Both the position numbers and the translations under genes were made by a program. Shown here in pieces: positions 30,866 through 40,986 of a DNA stretch of 44,327 nucleotides. The DNA is taken from NCBI GenBank assembly GCA_009781625.1, contig WQVI01000003.1:1-44327 (forward strand), in the 5' to 3' direction. Origin of the DNA: Defluviitaleaceae bacterium. Its GTDB lineage: Bacteria > Bacillota > Clostridia > Lachnospirales > WRAX01. Within the stretch, counting starts at the first letter, position 1, and each line of letters begins with the position of its first letter. The notes beneath the pieces were generated by a model that worked only from the letters and a program-made list of their open reading frames with translations, ran no database searches and was not told the DNA's origin.

Positions 30866-32962
30866 ATGAAAAAAACGAAATATATGCAAGACCAAAAGAC
30901 AAAATTAACCAGCTTTATCAATTCCAAAGAATATAACGCCATGACACCGGAAGATATGATTTTTCTGCTGGTCGTGCCGCCTGAGGATGCCGATACATTT
31001 CAGCGGATATTGCAAGAGATTATCGAAGAAGGCGGTGCTTTTGTTACGCGCAAAGGCAGGGTTATTACGCCCGCCATGGCGGATTTGGTTTCCGGCACCT
31101 TCGAGCACAAGGCGCAAGGCTTTGGCTTTGTGTTGGGTGAGGGTGAAGATGTTTTTGTGCCAAAGACAGGCGTAAAAAACGCATTGCACGGCGACAAGGT
31201 GCTTTGCCGTATCACAGAAAAGGGCGACCCCAGCTCTGTTGGTGAAATTGTAAAGATTTTGTCGCGGTCGAAGAAATTTGTTGTGGGCACCCTTAATGAT
31301 GGCTATGTTATACCTGATGACAGGCGATTTCCTAAGATTTTTATTGATAATCTGAGGGAAAGCCGCGCAAAGGATGGCCAAAAAGTGGTGGCAGAGACCT
31401 CGCAGAATTTTGGTGAGAAAGAGCATACGGGCAAGATAACAGAAATCCTTGGAAATGCCCATGATATCGGCATGGATGTGCTTTCCATCGTCCTTGGGCA
31501 CGAGATACCCCACGAATTTCCAAATAATGTGCTGAAAGCGGCGGATGGCTTGCCTGAAACTGTGTTAGCGACGGACTTTGCAGGCCGTCGCGATTTTCGT
31601 GGGTTTCCAACTGTCACTATTGACGGCTCTGACACAAAGGACATTGACGACGCCGTGTCCCTGGAAGCCCTTGATGACGGTCTTTTTCGCCTATACGTCC
31701 ATATTGCCGACGTTGGACATTATGTGACAGTAGGCTCTGCCCTATGGAAAGAGGCCCTAAAGCGCGGCACCAGCGTATATCTGGCGGATAGGGTGATACC
31801 TATGCTGCCCCAAAAGCTATCCAATGGCATATGCTCTCTTAACCCGCGTGTGGACAGGCTTGCCCTGTCCTGTGTGATGGACATTAACGCTAACGGCGTG
31901 GTGGTGGCCCATGAAATTTGCGAATCCGTGATACATTCGGACCATGCCGTGACTTACGACGCCCTTGCGGACATGCTGGAAAACCCGGATTCGCCCCACA
32001 AAGCGCAGTATACCGACTTTTTGCAGATGTTTGAAAATATGGCCTCGCTGGCCAAGATTTTGCGCGAACGCCGCCTGCGCCAAGGTGCCATGGAATTTGA
32101 CTTTCCCGAGGCGAAAATTATTGTGGATGCAAAGGGTAGGGTGGTTGACATTGTGAGGCGGCATCGCAGCATGGCCACCTCCATAATTGAGGAATTTATG
32201 GTGGCGGCCAACGAAGCCGTGTCCACAGAATATCACTGGCTAGATATGCCATTTATTTACAGGGTGCACGAAGAGCCCGACCGCGAAAAAATTGAGGCCC
32301 TGATGACCTTTATCGCAAACTTCGGCTATAGTCTAAAGGGCAGTGTGGCTCGCACAAAGTCGCTACAAACCCTGTTGGCACACATAGAAAACACCCCCGA
32401 GGCCCTGCTTATCAGTAAGCAGGTGCTGCGCAGCATGAAGCAGGCACGCTATGCGCCCGTGGCCCTAGGGCATTTTGGCTTGGCAAAGCAATTTTACAGC
32501 CATTTTACCTCGCCCATACGCCGCTTTCCGGACCTTGCCATACACAGCATCATCAAAGCCAATATAGCGGGCAAAACCCAAGCCAAGAAATTTGCGGACT
32601 TTATGGCAAATCTGGAGCAAATTTGCATTTCGTGCTCTGAAAACGAGCGCAGGGCCGACATCGCCCAGCGTGATGTGGAAGACCTCAAAAAGGTGGAATA
32701 TATGCAGGATAAAGTTGGGAAGGCCTACGATGGCATAATTTCCCATGTGACGGCTCGTGGTTTCTATGTAGAGCTGCCCAACACCGTCGAGGGCTTTGTG
32801 ACTGTGGATAGTCTGGGTGATGACTATTACATCTTCCACGAAGAGCATAGCACCCTCATGGGCGAACGCCTCAAAAAAGCCTACAGAATTGGCGATGCAG
32901 CGCGCATTATCGTCGCCAAAGCGGATATGGAGATGCGGCGATTGGATTTTGTGCTGGCTTGA
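30866..32962 (+). CDS. rnr: Ribonuclease R
   Basis: Processive 3'-5' exoribonuclease of the RNB family, degrading structured RNA; together with NrnA it covers RNA turnover in this window. The 698-residue product has an N-terminal helical part, cold-shock domains (about 65-210, GFGFVLGEGEDVFVP), the RNB catalytic core with TIDGSDTKDIDDAVS (about 250-264, catalytic Asp residues) and a C-terminal S1 domain (about 615-690, GIISHVTARGFYVELP). Start ATG 30866 after AGGAGA. In many Firmicutes rnr sits with smpB and secG; here it follows the APH-like gene instead. Confidence 0.95.
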   Translation: MKKTKYMQDQKTKLTSFINSKEYNAMTPEDMIFLLVVPPEDADTFQRILQEIIEEGGAFVTRKGRVITPAMADLVSGTFEHKAQGFGFVLGEGEDVFVPKTGVKNALHGDKVLCRITEKGDPSSVGEIVKILSRSKKFVVGTLNDGYVIPDDRRFPKIFIDNLRESRAKDGQKVVAETSQNFGEKEHTGKITEILGNAHDIGMDVLSIVLGHEIPHEFPNNVLKAADGLPETVLATDFAGRRDFRGFPTVTIDGSDTKDIDDAVSLEALDDGLFRLYVHIADVGHYVTVGSALWKEALKRGTSVYLADRVIPMLPQKLSNGICSLNPRVDRLALSCVMDINANGVVVAHEICESVIHSDHAVTYDALADMLENPDSPHKAQYTDFLQMFENMASLAKILRERRLRQGAMEFDFPEAKIIVDAKGRVVDIVRRHRSMATSIIEEFMVAANEAVSTEYHWLDMPFIYRVHEEPDREKIEALMTFIANFGYSLKGSVARTKSLQTLLAHIENTPEALLISKQVLRSMKQARYAPVALGHFGLAKQFYSHFTSPIRRFPDLAIHSIIKANIAGKTQAKKFADFMANLEQICISCSENERRADIAQRDVEDLKKVEYMQDKVGKAYDGIISHVTARGFYVELPNTVEGFVTVDSLGDDYYIFHEEHSTLMGERLKKAYRIGDAARIIVAKADMEMRRLDFVLA

Positions 32963-32982
32963 TAATGGGCGACAAGGTGGCT

Positions 32983-34317
32983 TTACACCAGCTTGTTAGC
33001 CCATTTATTTTTGCGCACCCTAGCCCCTGCGATGAAGATTTTTACTAATTCTTCTATATAGACCAAAACCAACACCATGTAAATAGGCCAGCCAAGCACA
33101 TACGCGCCCAAAAAGGCCATTGGTATGCCTATAAGCCAAACCGAGCCGGAGTCAAGCAGCATACAAAACACCGTGTCGCCGCCTTGGCGCAGGATGGATA
33201 TTATGAAGTAGTAATTTATCGTGCGCGGCACCATGAAAATGCTGATGATAGCGAGATTTGTGGATGCAAGGCCTTGGACATACGGGGATACTTCGCTGAA
33301 AGTGCCAACGATGAAAGGCCCCACGATAAACAGCAATATGCTCATGATGCCTGTTACAATGGCCCCTATGGCCACGCATCTTCGTGACGCTGCGATAGCC
33401 TCGTCGCGCTCTCCGGCACCTAAGAGGTTTGCTATGGTGATGCCCGAAGCGGCACCAATGGAAATACCCATTATCATAAAGAAATGCTGGATGTTATCCG
33501 AAATTTGGAAGGCCCCTTGGCCGGTGCTTCCTGTAAATCTGTAGGCTATGTCATACACAAAGATGCCAAAGCCCCAGAAAAACTCATTGCCAATGACGGG
33601 CAGGGTGGTTTTGAAGAAGTTTTTGACATAGGCGAAGTTAAAGTCAAAATGATTACGGAAGCTGGTTAAAATAGGCAGGCGGTGGTATTTTATCAACATA
33701 ACTTGCACTGTTATTTCTGTTACGCGGGCAAAAACCGTACCCCAGGCGGCCCCTACAATGCCCATATCCAGCACGAAAACGAAAATATAGTTGATGGCCA
33801 GCTTTACCACAAGGGAGCATAGGACGGCAAACATAGGTATCTTTGTTTGGCGTATGCTGCGCAAGGCAAATAAGATGGTTGAGGAAATGGCCGTTAGCAA
33901 GTATGCAATTGACGCTATGGCCAGGTATTGCACGCCCTGCTCTATAACAGCAGGGTCGGCGGAAAGGATGGACATAAACCACCGCGGCGCAAAAATGGCG
34001 ATGGATGCAAAAATGATGGCGATAGAGATATTGGCCGTAAAAGCAATGCCCAAAACCCTATGAATGCCGCGTATATCGCCTTTGCCCCAATATTGCCCCA
34101 TAAAAATGGCAGACCCGCTGTTGACGCCGAAAACCAGCATGATAAACAGAAAAAACAGCCGCTTGGATAGGCCAACGCCTGTCACGGCCTCTAAAGACAG
34201 CTGACCCATCATCCACATGTCCATAAAATTTACGCTGTGGGTCATAAGGTCTTGCAAAATTATGGGAAGTGCCAGTATAAAAAGGGTGCGCAGAAATTTT
34301 TTATTTATTTTCTTCAT
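32983..34317 (-). CDS. MATE-family efflux transporter (second copy)
   Basis: A 444-residue MATE transporter with about 12 hydrophobic segments: FILALPIILQDLMTHSVNFMDMWMMGQL near the N-terminus and the repeated second half from about residue 235. It is only distantly similar to the MATE at 15.2 kb, so not a recent duplicate. The start is uncertain: ATG 34317 has GAGG 6 nt upstream; longer in-frame starts (to 34344) exist. It overlaps the end of the upstream membrane-protein gene by 17 bp, indicating coupling. Convergent with rnr; an imperfect hairpin GGGC..GCCC lies between the two stops. Confidence 0.88.
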   Translation of the reverse strand: MKKINKKFLRTLFILALPIILQDLMTHSVNFMDMWMMGQLSLEAVTGVGLSKRLFFLFIMLVFGVNSGSAIFMGQYWGKGDIRGIHRVLGIAFTANISIAIIFASIAIFAPRWFMSILSADPAVIEQGVQYLAIASIAYLLTAISSTILFALRSIRQTKIPMFAVLCSLVVKLAINYIFVFVLDMGIVGAAWGTVFARVTEITVQVMLIKYHRLPILTSFRNHFDFNFAYVKNFFKTTLPVIGNEFFWGFGIFVYDIAYRFTGSTGQGAFQISDNIQHFFMIMGISIGAASGITIANLLGAGERDEAIAASRRCVAIGAIVTGIMSILLFIVGPFIVGTFSEVSPYVQGLASTNLAIISIFMVPRTINYYFIISILRQGGDTVFCMLLDSGSVWLIGIPMAFLGAYVLGWPIYMVLVLVYIEELVKIFIAGARVRKNKWANKLV

Positions 34318-35218
34318 CTTCATCCTCGTCCTTGTCTCTGCCAAATCTATCCATATGTTTCTGCATTTTTTCTATAATGTCTTTTTCAACTTGCTGGAAG
34401 CTAAGGGCATGAAAGCGTTTTATGTCAAAATACCATAAGGCGAAGGCTATGGCGAAGAAGGAAAGGACGAAATGCTGTATCAGGAAGAACGGCAGATGCA
34501 CGAAGACATTGCCCTGCAAACCCAAGAGAAGGCCAAAAACTTCCAGTGAAAAGGATATTAAAAAATAGCAGCCAAAGAGGAAGATGCAGCCGAAAAACAC
34601 CCTAAACCAGCGGCCGCGGACAATAAAGCGGCTAAGTGAGATGGCACTTAAACCCCATCTGCCTACATCTGCCACAATATGCTGGTAAAATACTACACCC
34701 ACGGCTATATAGATGGTTAGGAACATAAGGATGCCGCCTAAAAAGTCAAGGGTAAAAAAGATAAGAAGGTAAATTAGCGTTGCGGCGAGGGCCGAGGTAA
34801 CTATCATCTTTGGGAAAATGGGCATGGATGCAGAAAACATGCCGCCAAAATTAGGCTCTTCGTTATCCAGATGCTTTGCAACCAGATAAACGGCCGCAGC
34901 TGTGGACAACGGAAAAAACACCAGCTCTATCCCTGAAAAAATTATGAAAAATGTCATGGCATCTGTTAGCACGGCTGTTGGCACCACAGGCGTAATTTCG
35001 GGTGCATGTCCATATGCCAAGATATAAACCCAAGCATCTGCAAAGGTGTCCACTATGGCCATAACCGCGGCATAATAATGCTCTGGAATAAAATGGCGAA
35101 AAATGAAGACCGGCACAAAGGCCATAACTGTTATAACTGCAAGATATTTTGCGTTTTTACCATAAACAGAAAAAGCCGAGCCCACTATGGAAAATATATT
35201 TTTTTCAGGAATAAACAC
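34301..35218 (-). CDS. Polytopic membrane protein, unknown function
   Basis: A 305-residue protein with about six membrane helices and a charged C-terminal tail (QKHMDRFGRDKDEDEDEENK). GTG start at 35218 is supported by AAAGGAG 7 nt upstream. I recognise no named family; the layout resembles DUF975-like or YesL-like Firmicute proteins, but no signature is clear. It is followed by the overlapping MATE gene, so they may work together in export. Divergent from the LCP gene. Confidence 0.75.
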   Translation of the reverse strand: MFIPEKNIFSIVGSAFSVYGKNAKYLAVITVMAFVPVFIFRHFIPEHYYAAVMAIVDTFADAWVYILAYGHAPEITPVVPTAVLTDAMTFFIIFSGIELVFFPLSTAAAVYLVAKHLDNEEPNFGGMFSASMPIFPKMIVTSALAATLIYLLIFFTLDFLGGILMFLTIYIAVGVVFYQHIVADVGRWGLSAISLSRFIVRGRWFRVFFGCIFLFGCYFLISFSLEVFGLLLGLQGNVFVHLPFFLIQHFVLSFFAIAFALWYFDIKRFHALSFQQVEKDIIEKMQKHMDRFGRDKDEDEDEENK

Positions 35219-35306
35219 GATATGCTCCTTTCGGTGGTATTGCCATGGAACTTTCTTGAAGAAACTTACGTTACATTATATAACACCGCGACCCTAATTG
35301 CAAGCA

Positions 35307-35335
35307 TTGACAACTTTGTCGTTTTGTGATATATT
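35307..35335 (+). promoter_or_regulatory. SigA-type promoter of the LCP gene
   Basis: TTGACA (35307-35312), 17-bp spacer, TATATT (35330-35335), 19 bp before the ATG at 35355. Confidence 0.8.
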
Positions 35336-35354
35336 GATATAGGTGATTTTATAT

Positions 35355-36734
35355 ATGGAAAAAACAGTAAAAAATACTAAAAATAAAAGAAAATTTAATG
35401 ACCACAGCCCGTTTAAAAAATTTCTAATTGTAACGGGCATATCATTTTCTGCGTTTTTTGTCATAGCGGCCACTGCCTTTGTTCTCCTTTTTGTTGTTGA
35501 CAATGCCGCATCGCGTGGGCTATCAATAGCCCTAGGGCTGGAAGCAAGCGGCGGGGAAGGCTCTTTTATGGGAGGCCTTGGCGAGCTTTTAAGCGTAGGC
35601 ACAGCCCTGCCCGAAAGGACAAATGTCCTTCTCATAGGCTCTGACGAGCCAAGCGGACGAGGCTACCTTGGCCGTGCGGATATGCTGATGATAGTTACTA
35701 TCCACGCAGAAACCGGCCAGGTGTCGCTGGTTTCTGTTCCTCGTGATGCCCATGTTACTATGCCGCAATATCGCTTAGATATTTTGCGGGAAAATGGCCG
35801 CAACACTGCACCCTCTTCGGGCTCGATGCGTATAAACGAAATTACGCATCACGCAGGGCCGGAATTTGGTCCGACATTTATGGCCCGGCAAGTGGAAGAG
35901 CTTATGGGCATTGAAATACATTATTATGTGCATATAGATCTTGAAGCTTTCCGCTTTATTATCAACCAAATTGGCGGTATAGATTTTTATGTGCCGCGAC
36001 GCATGTTTTATCACGATCCCTATCAAGATTTGCTAATAGACCTTCAACCCGGCCAGCAGACATTGATGGGCCATGCGGCCGAAGGGTTGGTGCGCTATCG
36101 CAGCAGTTTTGCAAATCAAGATTTGGGACGCGTGCAGGTGCAGCAGGACTTTATGCGTGAAGCCATGCGTCAGATAATGGATATGGAAAATATTTTGGGG
36201 AATCCCATGGCTTATCTTAGCATGTTTTTAAATCATCTGAACACCAACTTCAGCCTTTTGGATGTGCCACCGTATTTAACGCTTTTGCCTAATTTAGATT
36301 TGGCCAATGTAGAAGCCCATACCCTATCGGGCAGAGGAGCCTCTGTTGGGGGACGCTTTGTTTATATCATGGACGAGGAAGCCATAGCAGAGCTTGTAGA
36401 GCAAGTTTTCTACGCGCAGCCGGAAATACCTGACGATGACGAAGATGCCCTTTCTGATGTGGCGGCAACTTCATTTGGCTTAGACATAGAAGTTCTTAAC
36501 GGCACAAATATTACGGGCCTTGCCGCGAGAACAAGTGAAAACCTGACAGAATATGGGTATAATATAGTAAGCATAGGAGACTATTTTGGAAACAGTGAGG
36601 CCGCAACCCGCATATTGGTGCGGCAAGCGGGGCGCGGGCAAGACTTAACAGAATTTTTCCGCAATAGCAGAATAGTGATAGACCCCAACATTGATACTGA
36701 CATTGTAATAATTCTTGGAACAGATACATTTTGA
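35355..36734 (+). CDS. LytR-CpsA-Psr (LCP) family cell-wall protein with LytR_C domain
   Basis: LCP enzymes attach teichoic acids or other polymers to peptidoglycan at the outer face of the membrane. The 459-residue product has an N-terminal anchor (about 24-48) and the LCP domain (about 92-250: TNVLLIGSDEPSGRGYLGRAD, VSVPRDAHV, INEITHHAG, RYRSSFANQDLGRVQVQQ). It ends with a LytR_C domain (about 374-456, IEVLNGTNITGLAART). The conserved Arg and Asp residues contacting pyrophosphate are largely present (GRADMLM, VPRDA, RYR). Start ATG 35355, 8 nt after AGGTGA. Confidence 0.9.
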   Translation: MEKTVKNTKNKRKFNDHSPFKKFLIVTGISFSAFFVIAATAFVLLFVVDNAASRGLSIALGLEASGGEGSFMGGLGELLSVGTALPERTNVLLIGSDEPSGRGYLGRADMLMIVTIHAETGQVSLVSVPRDAHVTMPQYRLDILRENGRNTAPSSGSMRINEITHHAGPEFGPTFMARQVEELMGIEIHYYVHIDLEAFRFIINQIGGIDFYVPRRMFYHDPYQDLLIDLQPGQQTLMGHAAEGLVRYRSSFANQDLGRVQVQQDFMREAMRQIMDMENILGNPMAYLSMFLNHLNTNFSLLDVPPYLTLLPNLDLANVEAHTLSGRGASVGGRFVYIMDEEAIAELVEQVFYAQPEIPDDDEDALSDVAATSFGLDIEVLNGTNITGLAARTSENLTEYGYNIVSIGDYFGNSEAATRILVRQAGRGQDLTEFFRNSRIVIDPNIDTDIVIILGTDTF

Positions 36735-36839
36735 TAGTAAGCTTGGTAATATCCACAACAAAACCTTCATATTATTGAATATTGGATATGTATCAGTTGC
36801 GATACATAACCCATTTCGTGACCTTCCGGAGGTGTTTTT

Positions 36840-37808
36840 GTGGAAAGTTCCATTCTGTCCGCTGCCATGGGCTTTAACTTAAAATGTACAAAAGCCAAGG
36901 TGTTTAGGGACAAATTTGGCTATGTTTGTGCCACAACGGAAGGTCCCGTGAGGATACAGCGGCCAGACCGCAGAGGTCGCGCGCCCAAGGACAACAACGC
37001 CGTCCATACTTCTAATGCCACAGTTTTGGGAATATTGTTTCAGCACGAAATTAAAGAATGTCTTCATCAAAATGGCTTTACCGTGGACCGCTTCTTAATT
37101 TCCGCCCAAAACACACCATATTTTCGCATTGATGACGACATTTATACTGCCTGCTTTGCTCAAGGTGGGCCTAATGTGAACTTCACTGTGGGTGATGTAT
37201 TTTTGGATGTGATAGCCCAGGTGGCCAAAATGCATCATGTCCTTTTCAGGTCGAGCATTGAGGCATCTCTTCCTAAAAAAGTTAAAACAGGGGATGAAGT
37301 GACAAAATCCCTGGCAAATTTGACATCTTTGAGAAAAAAGCTGCTTAAAGCAGGTAAATTTTCAGAATTTGATATGCTGTTTTTGCGTAGCTATGAGAAG
37401 CTTGCAGCGCATATTGTTTCCATTGAAGACGAAGACACCAAACATATATGCCACAATTTGCTTAAAGAAGAAAATATTTACATATATGACGAAAAAATAA
37501 TCCTCACAAACTTTCACGAGGCCGCATCAAAGCTTCATTTGTACGACCTGGCGTATATAATAAAACGCTATGTGAAAGCGATGCCACAAGATATTATGCC
37601 GTTGCGCAAAATTTTAGAAACATATATTGAAAACTGCCCTGATATTGATTTTGACGAAATGCTTTTCCGTCGCATCCTTCTATATCCTGACAAATTTATC
37701 AAGGTGACGGGCGATTATTACAGCAAAAAACGCTCTTTTGCGCCAAACACTTATCTTTCGCGCATGGAAGAATGTTTGCGCATGAGTGAAACCTTAGAGA
37801 GGCTTTAA
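36840..37808 (+). CDS. CotS-family spore coat-associated protein
   Basis: A 322-residue protein resembling the CotS/YutH/YsxE group, kinase-like-fold proteins of the spore coat. The C-terminal end, KFIKVTGDYYSKKRSFAPNTY, is the most characteristic piece. The kinase catalytic HGD motif is replaced (LTNFHEA), so activity is doubtful. GTG start after CGGAGGTG. It supports a spore-forming host. Expression in the mother cell (SigE/SigK) would be expected, but I see no firm sporulation promoter. The PEGA gene starts 3 bp after its stop. Confidence 0.75.
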   Translation: MESSILSAAMGFNLKCTKAKVFRDKFGYVCATTEGPVRIQRPDRRGRAPKDNNAVHTSNATVLGILFQHEIKECLHQNGFTVDRFLISAQNTPYFRIDDDIYTACFAQGGPNVNFTVGDVFLDVIAQVAKMHHVLFRSSIEASLPKKVKTGDEVTKSLANLTSLRKKLLKAGKFSEFDMLFLRSYEKLAAHIVSIEDEDTKHICHNLLKEENIYIYDEKIILTNFHEAASKLHLYDLAYIIKRYVKAMPQDIMPLRKILETYIENCPDIDFDEMLFRRILLYPDKFIKVTGDYYSKKRSFAPNTYLSRMEECLRMSETLERL

Positions 37809-37811
37809 ATT

Positions 37812-39299
37812 ATGGACAAAAGAAATGGCGAAAATAATCCGCAAGATACCAGAAGGGTGCCTACAATTCGTAGTGGTGCTTATGGCTCGGACCCAGAGCT
37901 TGCCAAAACAAGAAAAATAACCACCGCGCCGCAAAATTCTGAAAGAAGGGCCGCGCAAGGTGCCGCCCAAAAACAAGGGCAAAAGGGCCCCGCACCAAAA
38001 GGCCCAAGAAAATCCCATTTGGCTATCCTTTTAGTCACCACTGTCTTCGTGGGCGTTGTTGCTGCGGTTTTTGTCTTTGCCATGATGTTTAACGAGCTAT
38101 CCGCCGAAGGCGGTGGAAATACGCCCGGGCAGCCCAACACATCGACAACGCAGCCGCAAACCCAGGATCCTGTGGATCAAGACCCCTTGCCCGTTGAAGC
38201 CGGCCACCTTTCCTTTATCGGCGTTGTTCAAGACATGAATACCACCAACGGCCGTGTAGAAGTTTATGAAATAGAAAATTCCCGCCAACATTTACTTTTT
38301 GTGGAAGGCCATTCTGTATTGCGTGATAAATTTGGCGAAGCCATGACCTTTCCGCAATTTAGTATGGGTGATGTTGTGGAAATTGTTCATGTAGAAGATT
38401 CTACCACAGTTGAAACCATGCGCATCAGTGCCCAGGTGACAACAATGGAGCTTCGCGATATTGTTATAGACGAAGAAACCAACATGCTGCTTATCGGTAA
38501 TAGTCGATATGCCATCAGTTCTCGCACTGTGGTGATGCATCAAGGCACACCAAGTGATGTGTCCGATTTAGCCACCGCATCCACCGCCAGGGTGGACATC
38601 TTCCGCGAGCATGTTGTTTTTGTGGACATACTTCAAGGCAGCGGCACCATACGCATCCCGTCAAATGACACCATTTTGCAGGGCTCTGCTGAGATATCCG
38701 GCATTGTCTTTGCCGGGTTGGACGGTGAAACGGATATACGCGCGCCGGAAGGCACACATAGGCTGATTATCCGTGGCGCAAATATAGAACTTTTTGAGCA
38801 GGACATCACCGTTACCCGCGGCGGCATAACCACCGCAAGCTTTGATGGAATGGAGCTTTTGTCAGGGTCCCTTACCGTAAATGTGGAAGACCCCCTCGTG
38901 ACGCTGACGATAAATGGCGAGGCGCATATAACAAATACATTGATTATACTGGAGCACGGCACCTACACCGTGTCTGTGACGCGAGATGGCTTTATGCCCT
39001 TTTCGCGGGACATTAATGTAACGGCAAGTTCGCCAAACCATGAAATGCATGTGGCTTTGCAAGAGATTATTATTCCCACGCAAAACATAACCATCACAAC
39101 AAGCCCGCCGGGCGCCAGAATTTATATTGACGGGGCACACCTTGGCCTTTCTCCAGTATCAACCCTACTAGAATTTGGAAGCTACACTGTCACAATGATT
39201 TTGGAAGGCTATATGGGCGGCAATTCCAATATTACGGTTGCGGGAAATCAGGAAATATTTAGCTTTCTGCTTGCGCCCAACCCTAATTACGCACCATAG
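37812..39299 (+). CDS. Membrane-anchored PEGA-domain protein
   Basis: A 495-residue protein: a basic, Pro/Gln-rich cytoplasmic part (1-67), one membrane helix (about 69-93), a Thr/Gln/Pro linker (about 98-127), and an extracellular beta region. It ends in PEGA-type repeats, clearest at TISTPPGARIYIDG-like ITTSPPGARIYIDGAHLGLSPV (about 434-455) and weaker at about 280-340 and 360-420. PEGA domains are found in surface proteins; ligand unknown. Coupled to the CotS-like gene, so a spore or envelope role is possible. A terminator follows. Confidence 0.8.
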   Translation: MDKRNGENNPQDTRRVPTIRSGAYGSDPELAKTRKITTAPQNSERRAAQGAAQKQGQKGPAPKGPRKSHLAILLVTTVFVGVVAAVFVFAMMFNELSAEGGGNTPGQPNTSTTQPQTQDPVDQDPLPVEAGHLSFIGVVQDMNTTNGRVEVYEIENSRQHLLFVEGHSVLRDKFGEAMTFPQFSMGDVVEIVHVEDSTTVETMRISAQVTTMELRDIVIDEETNMLLIGNSRYAISSRTVVMHQGTPSDVSDLATASTARVDIFREHVVFVDILQGSGTIRIPSNDTILQGSAEISGIVFAGLDGETDIRAPEGTHRLIIRGANIELFEQDITVTRGGITTASFDGMELLSGSLTVNVEDPLVTLTINGEAHITNTLIILEHGTYTVSVTRDGFMPFSRDINVTASSPNHEMHVALQEIIIPTQNITITTSPPGARIYIDGAHLGLSPVSTLLEFGSYTVTMILEGYMGGNSNITVAGNQEIFSFLLAPNPNYAP

Positions 39300-39328
39300 T
39301 GACGATATAATAATTATAATATGGTTAT

Positions 39329-39357
39329 AGCCACCCTGCATGGGTGGCTTGCTTTTT
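39329..39357 (+). terminator. Intrinsic terminator after the PEGA gene
   Basis: AGCCACCC / GGGTGGCT stem (39329-39336 with 39342-39349) followed by TGCTTTTTG. Confidence 0.8.
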
Positions 39358-39448
39358 GAAAAATATATGTAATGAAAATCACTTCCATCCGTATACCATG
39401 TTGTAGAGCTTGCAAGATTTACAAAAATCCGCATGAAGGGGATGAACA

Positions 39449-39997
39449 ATGCAAATAGCAGCCATAAAAGAAGATGCGCGGGTTAAAATTGAGATGGACG
39501 TTCAATTGCTGGAGGCCATTTACCGCCAATATTACAAAAACATATACAATTACATAGGCTTTCGCATAAACAACCACTTTGATGCGGAAGAGCTTGCCGC
39601 CCTGGTGTTTGAGAGGGCAATGACAAAATGGAAAAGCTATAACCCTGCTTTTCCTGTAGAGGCCTGGCTTATAGGCATTGCCAAAAACGCTGTTACAGAC
39701 TATCTGCGGGCCAAAAAGCGCAAGCATTTTGTTGCCCTGGATGGCATTATAAATCTTGTTTCTCCAAACCGCCAGCCTGAAGAGGTGGCTGTCGCAAATG
39801 AGGAGCATAGAGAGCTGATAGTAGCCATGGCACGGCTAAAAGACACAGAGCGACAAATTTTATCCATGAAATTTGCAACAGACCTTAAACATCGCGAAAT
39901 TGCTGATATACTTGGCATAAGCGAATCAAATGTTAGCGTAACTGTCCATCGGGCGTTGAAGAAGCTTAGGAAAATCATGGAGGAGGATGGGGCATGA
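39449..39997 (+). CDS. ECF-type RNA polymerase sigma factor
   Basis: A 182-residue sigma-70 family protein with region 2 (about 20-95; YRQYYKNIYNYIGFRI, then AEELAALVFERAM and PVEAWLIGIAKNAVTDYLR) and region 4 (about 125-178; LKDTERQILSMKFATDLKHREIADILGISESNVSV). Regions 1 and 3 are missing, as in ECF sigmas. ATG 39449 after AAGGGG. The next gene overlaps by 4 bp and looks like its membrane anti-sigma partner. Target promoters and inducing signal are unknown. Confidence 0.92.
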   Translation: MQIAAIKEDARVKIEMDVQLLEAIYRQYYKNIYNYIGFRINNHFDAEELAALVFERAMTKWKSYNPAFPVEAWLIGIAKNAVTDYLRAKKRKHFVALDGIINLVSPNRQPEEVAVANEEHRELIVAMARLKDTERQILSMKFATDLKHREIADILGISESNVSVTVHRALKKLRKIMEEDGA

Positions 39998-40938
39998 GAC
40001 ATAGTTATGATGACAACGATTTCTTAACAAAATGCAGAGATATTGACCTTTCTGCCGATAGCCAAAATTACGAAAAAAACCTTGAAGTCCTAAAGGGCAA
40101 ATTAGCGCAAATTGAAGAGGAGAGATATAATATGAACAAGCAAAGAAGATTTAAAAAACCCATTGCGGTGGCTGCCATCATAGCTGTCATGTTATCGTTT
40201 TCGGCTGTGGCCTTTGCTGCACCTGCATGGCAATATATAGAATTTGTTTTTGTGCAAGGTGCAGAGCATGTAAATTATTTTAGAGGGATGACCATTGCTC
40301 CGACTACTATAGAATACCTTGGTGACGGCACATCTGTTTCACGGGGCGTGGTTATCATAGAATCTGACATAGACCGTAATGCTGATGGGCCGATAATTAT
40401 TGATGTAGACGGCCATCATGTGGTGTTGCAAGATGCCCATCATTTTTATGACCTTAACGAGGCATTAAACCATCTTGCGATTGAAAATCCACTATTGCCC
40501 ACTTATTTGCCAGAAGACTTTGATTTCCAGCGTGCAACCTTTAACATAAGCCCTGTAAGGCATCCTGACATACACTCTGCTGCAAACAATATAAATATCA
40601 GCTACAGCGATGGCCAAGGCCATTTAAACATTAATATCAATGACATGTTTGCAGGAGCGGTTTCAGCCACACTAGGATATGATGAAGATGGTGTCTCTCA
40701 CTTTACAAAAGTTAGTGGCGTAGAGGGCGCTGGAGATTTCGACTTTGACTATGAAGAGCTTGTGTCTGTTCATTTTTCGTTAGACCCTGAGAGAATCGAA
40801 ACAATTGAGATTAACGGCCAACAGGCCTTTATAGGCAACGGCAGACTAATCTTGCAGGCAGGAACTATAACTTATATCTTAGAATCTGCGGATTTAACAT
40901 ACGAGCAACTTATTGAAATAGCAAAATCTTTGCAATAG
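39994..40938 (+). CDS. Putative anti-sigma protein with C-terminal DUF4367-like domain
   Basis: A 314-residue single-pass membrane protein. The cytoplasmic N-terminus (1-50) could bind the sigma factor; a membrane helix is at about 53-75 (PIAVAAIIAVMLSFSAVAFAA). The extracytoplasmic part ends in a DUF4367-like domain (about 155-314; LPTYLPEDFDFQRATF, then INGQQAFIGNGRLILQAG and YEQLIEIAKSL). Such proteins commonly follow ECF sigma genes in Clostridia and are thought to hold the sigma factor inactive. 4-bp overlap with the sigma gene. Confidence 0.85.
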   Translation: MRHSYDDNDFLTKCRDIDLSADSQNYEKNLEVLKGKLAQIEEERYNMNKQRRFKKPIAVAAIIAVMLSFSAVAFAAPAWQYIEFVFVQGAEHVNYFRGMTIAPTTIEYLGDGTSVSRGVVIIESDIDRNADGPIIIDVDGHHVVLQDAHHFYDLNEALNHLAIENPLLPTYLPEDFDFQRATFNISPVRHPDIHSAANNINISYSDGQGHLNININDMFAGAVSATLGYDEDGVSHFTKVSGVEGAGDFDFDYEELVSVHFSLDPERIETIEINGQQAFIGNGRLILQAGTITYILESADLTYEQLIEIAKSLQ

Positions 40939-40956
40939 GCATTTAAGCGCAACGAA

Positions 40957-40985
40957 AAAATCCCCCTTTGACAGGGGGATTTTCT
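40957..40985. terminator. Bidirectional terminator
   Basis: AAAATCCCCCT (40957-40967) pairs with AGGGGGATTTT (40973-40983), with A and T runs on both sides. It serves the anti-sigma gene on the plus strand and the small secreted protein gene on the minus strand. Confidence 0.85.
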
Positions 40986-40986
40986 A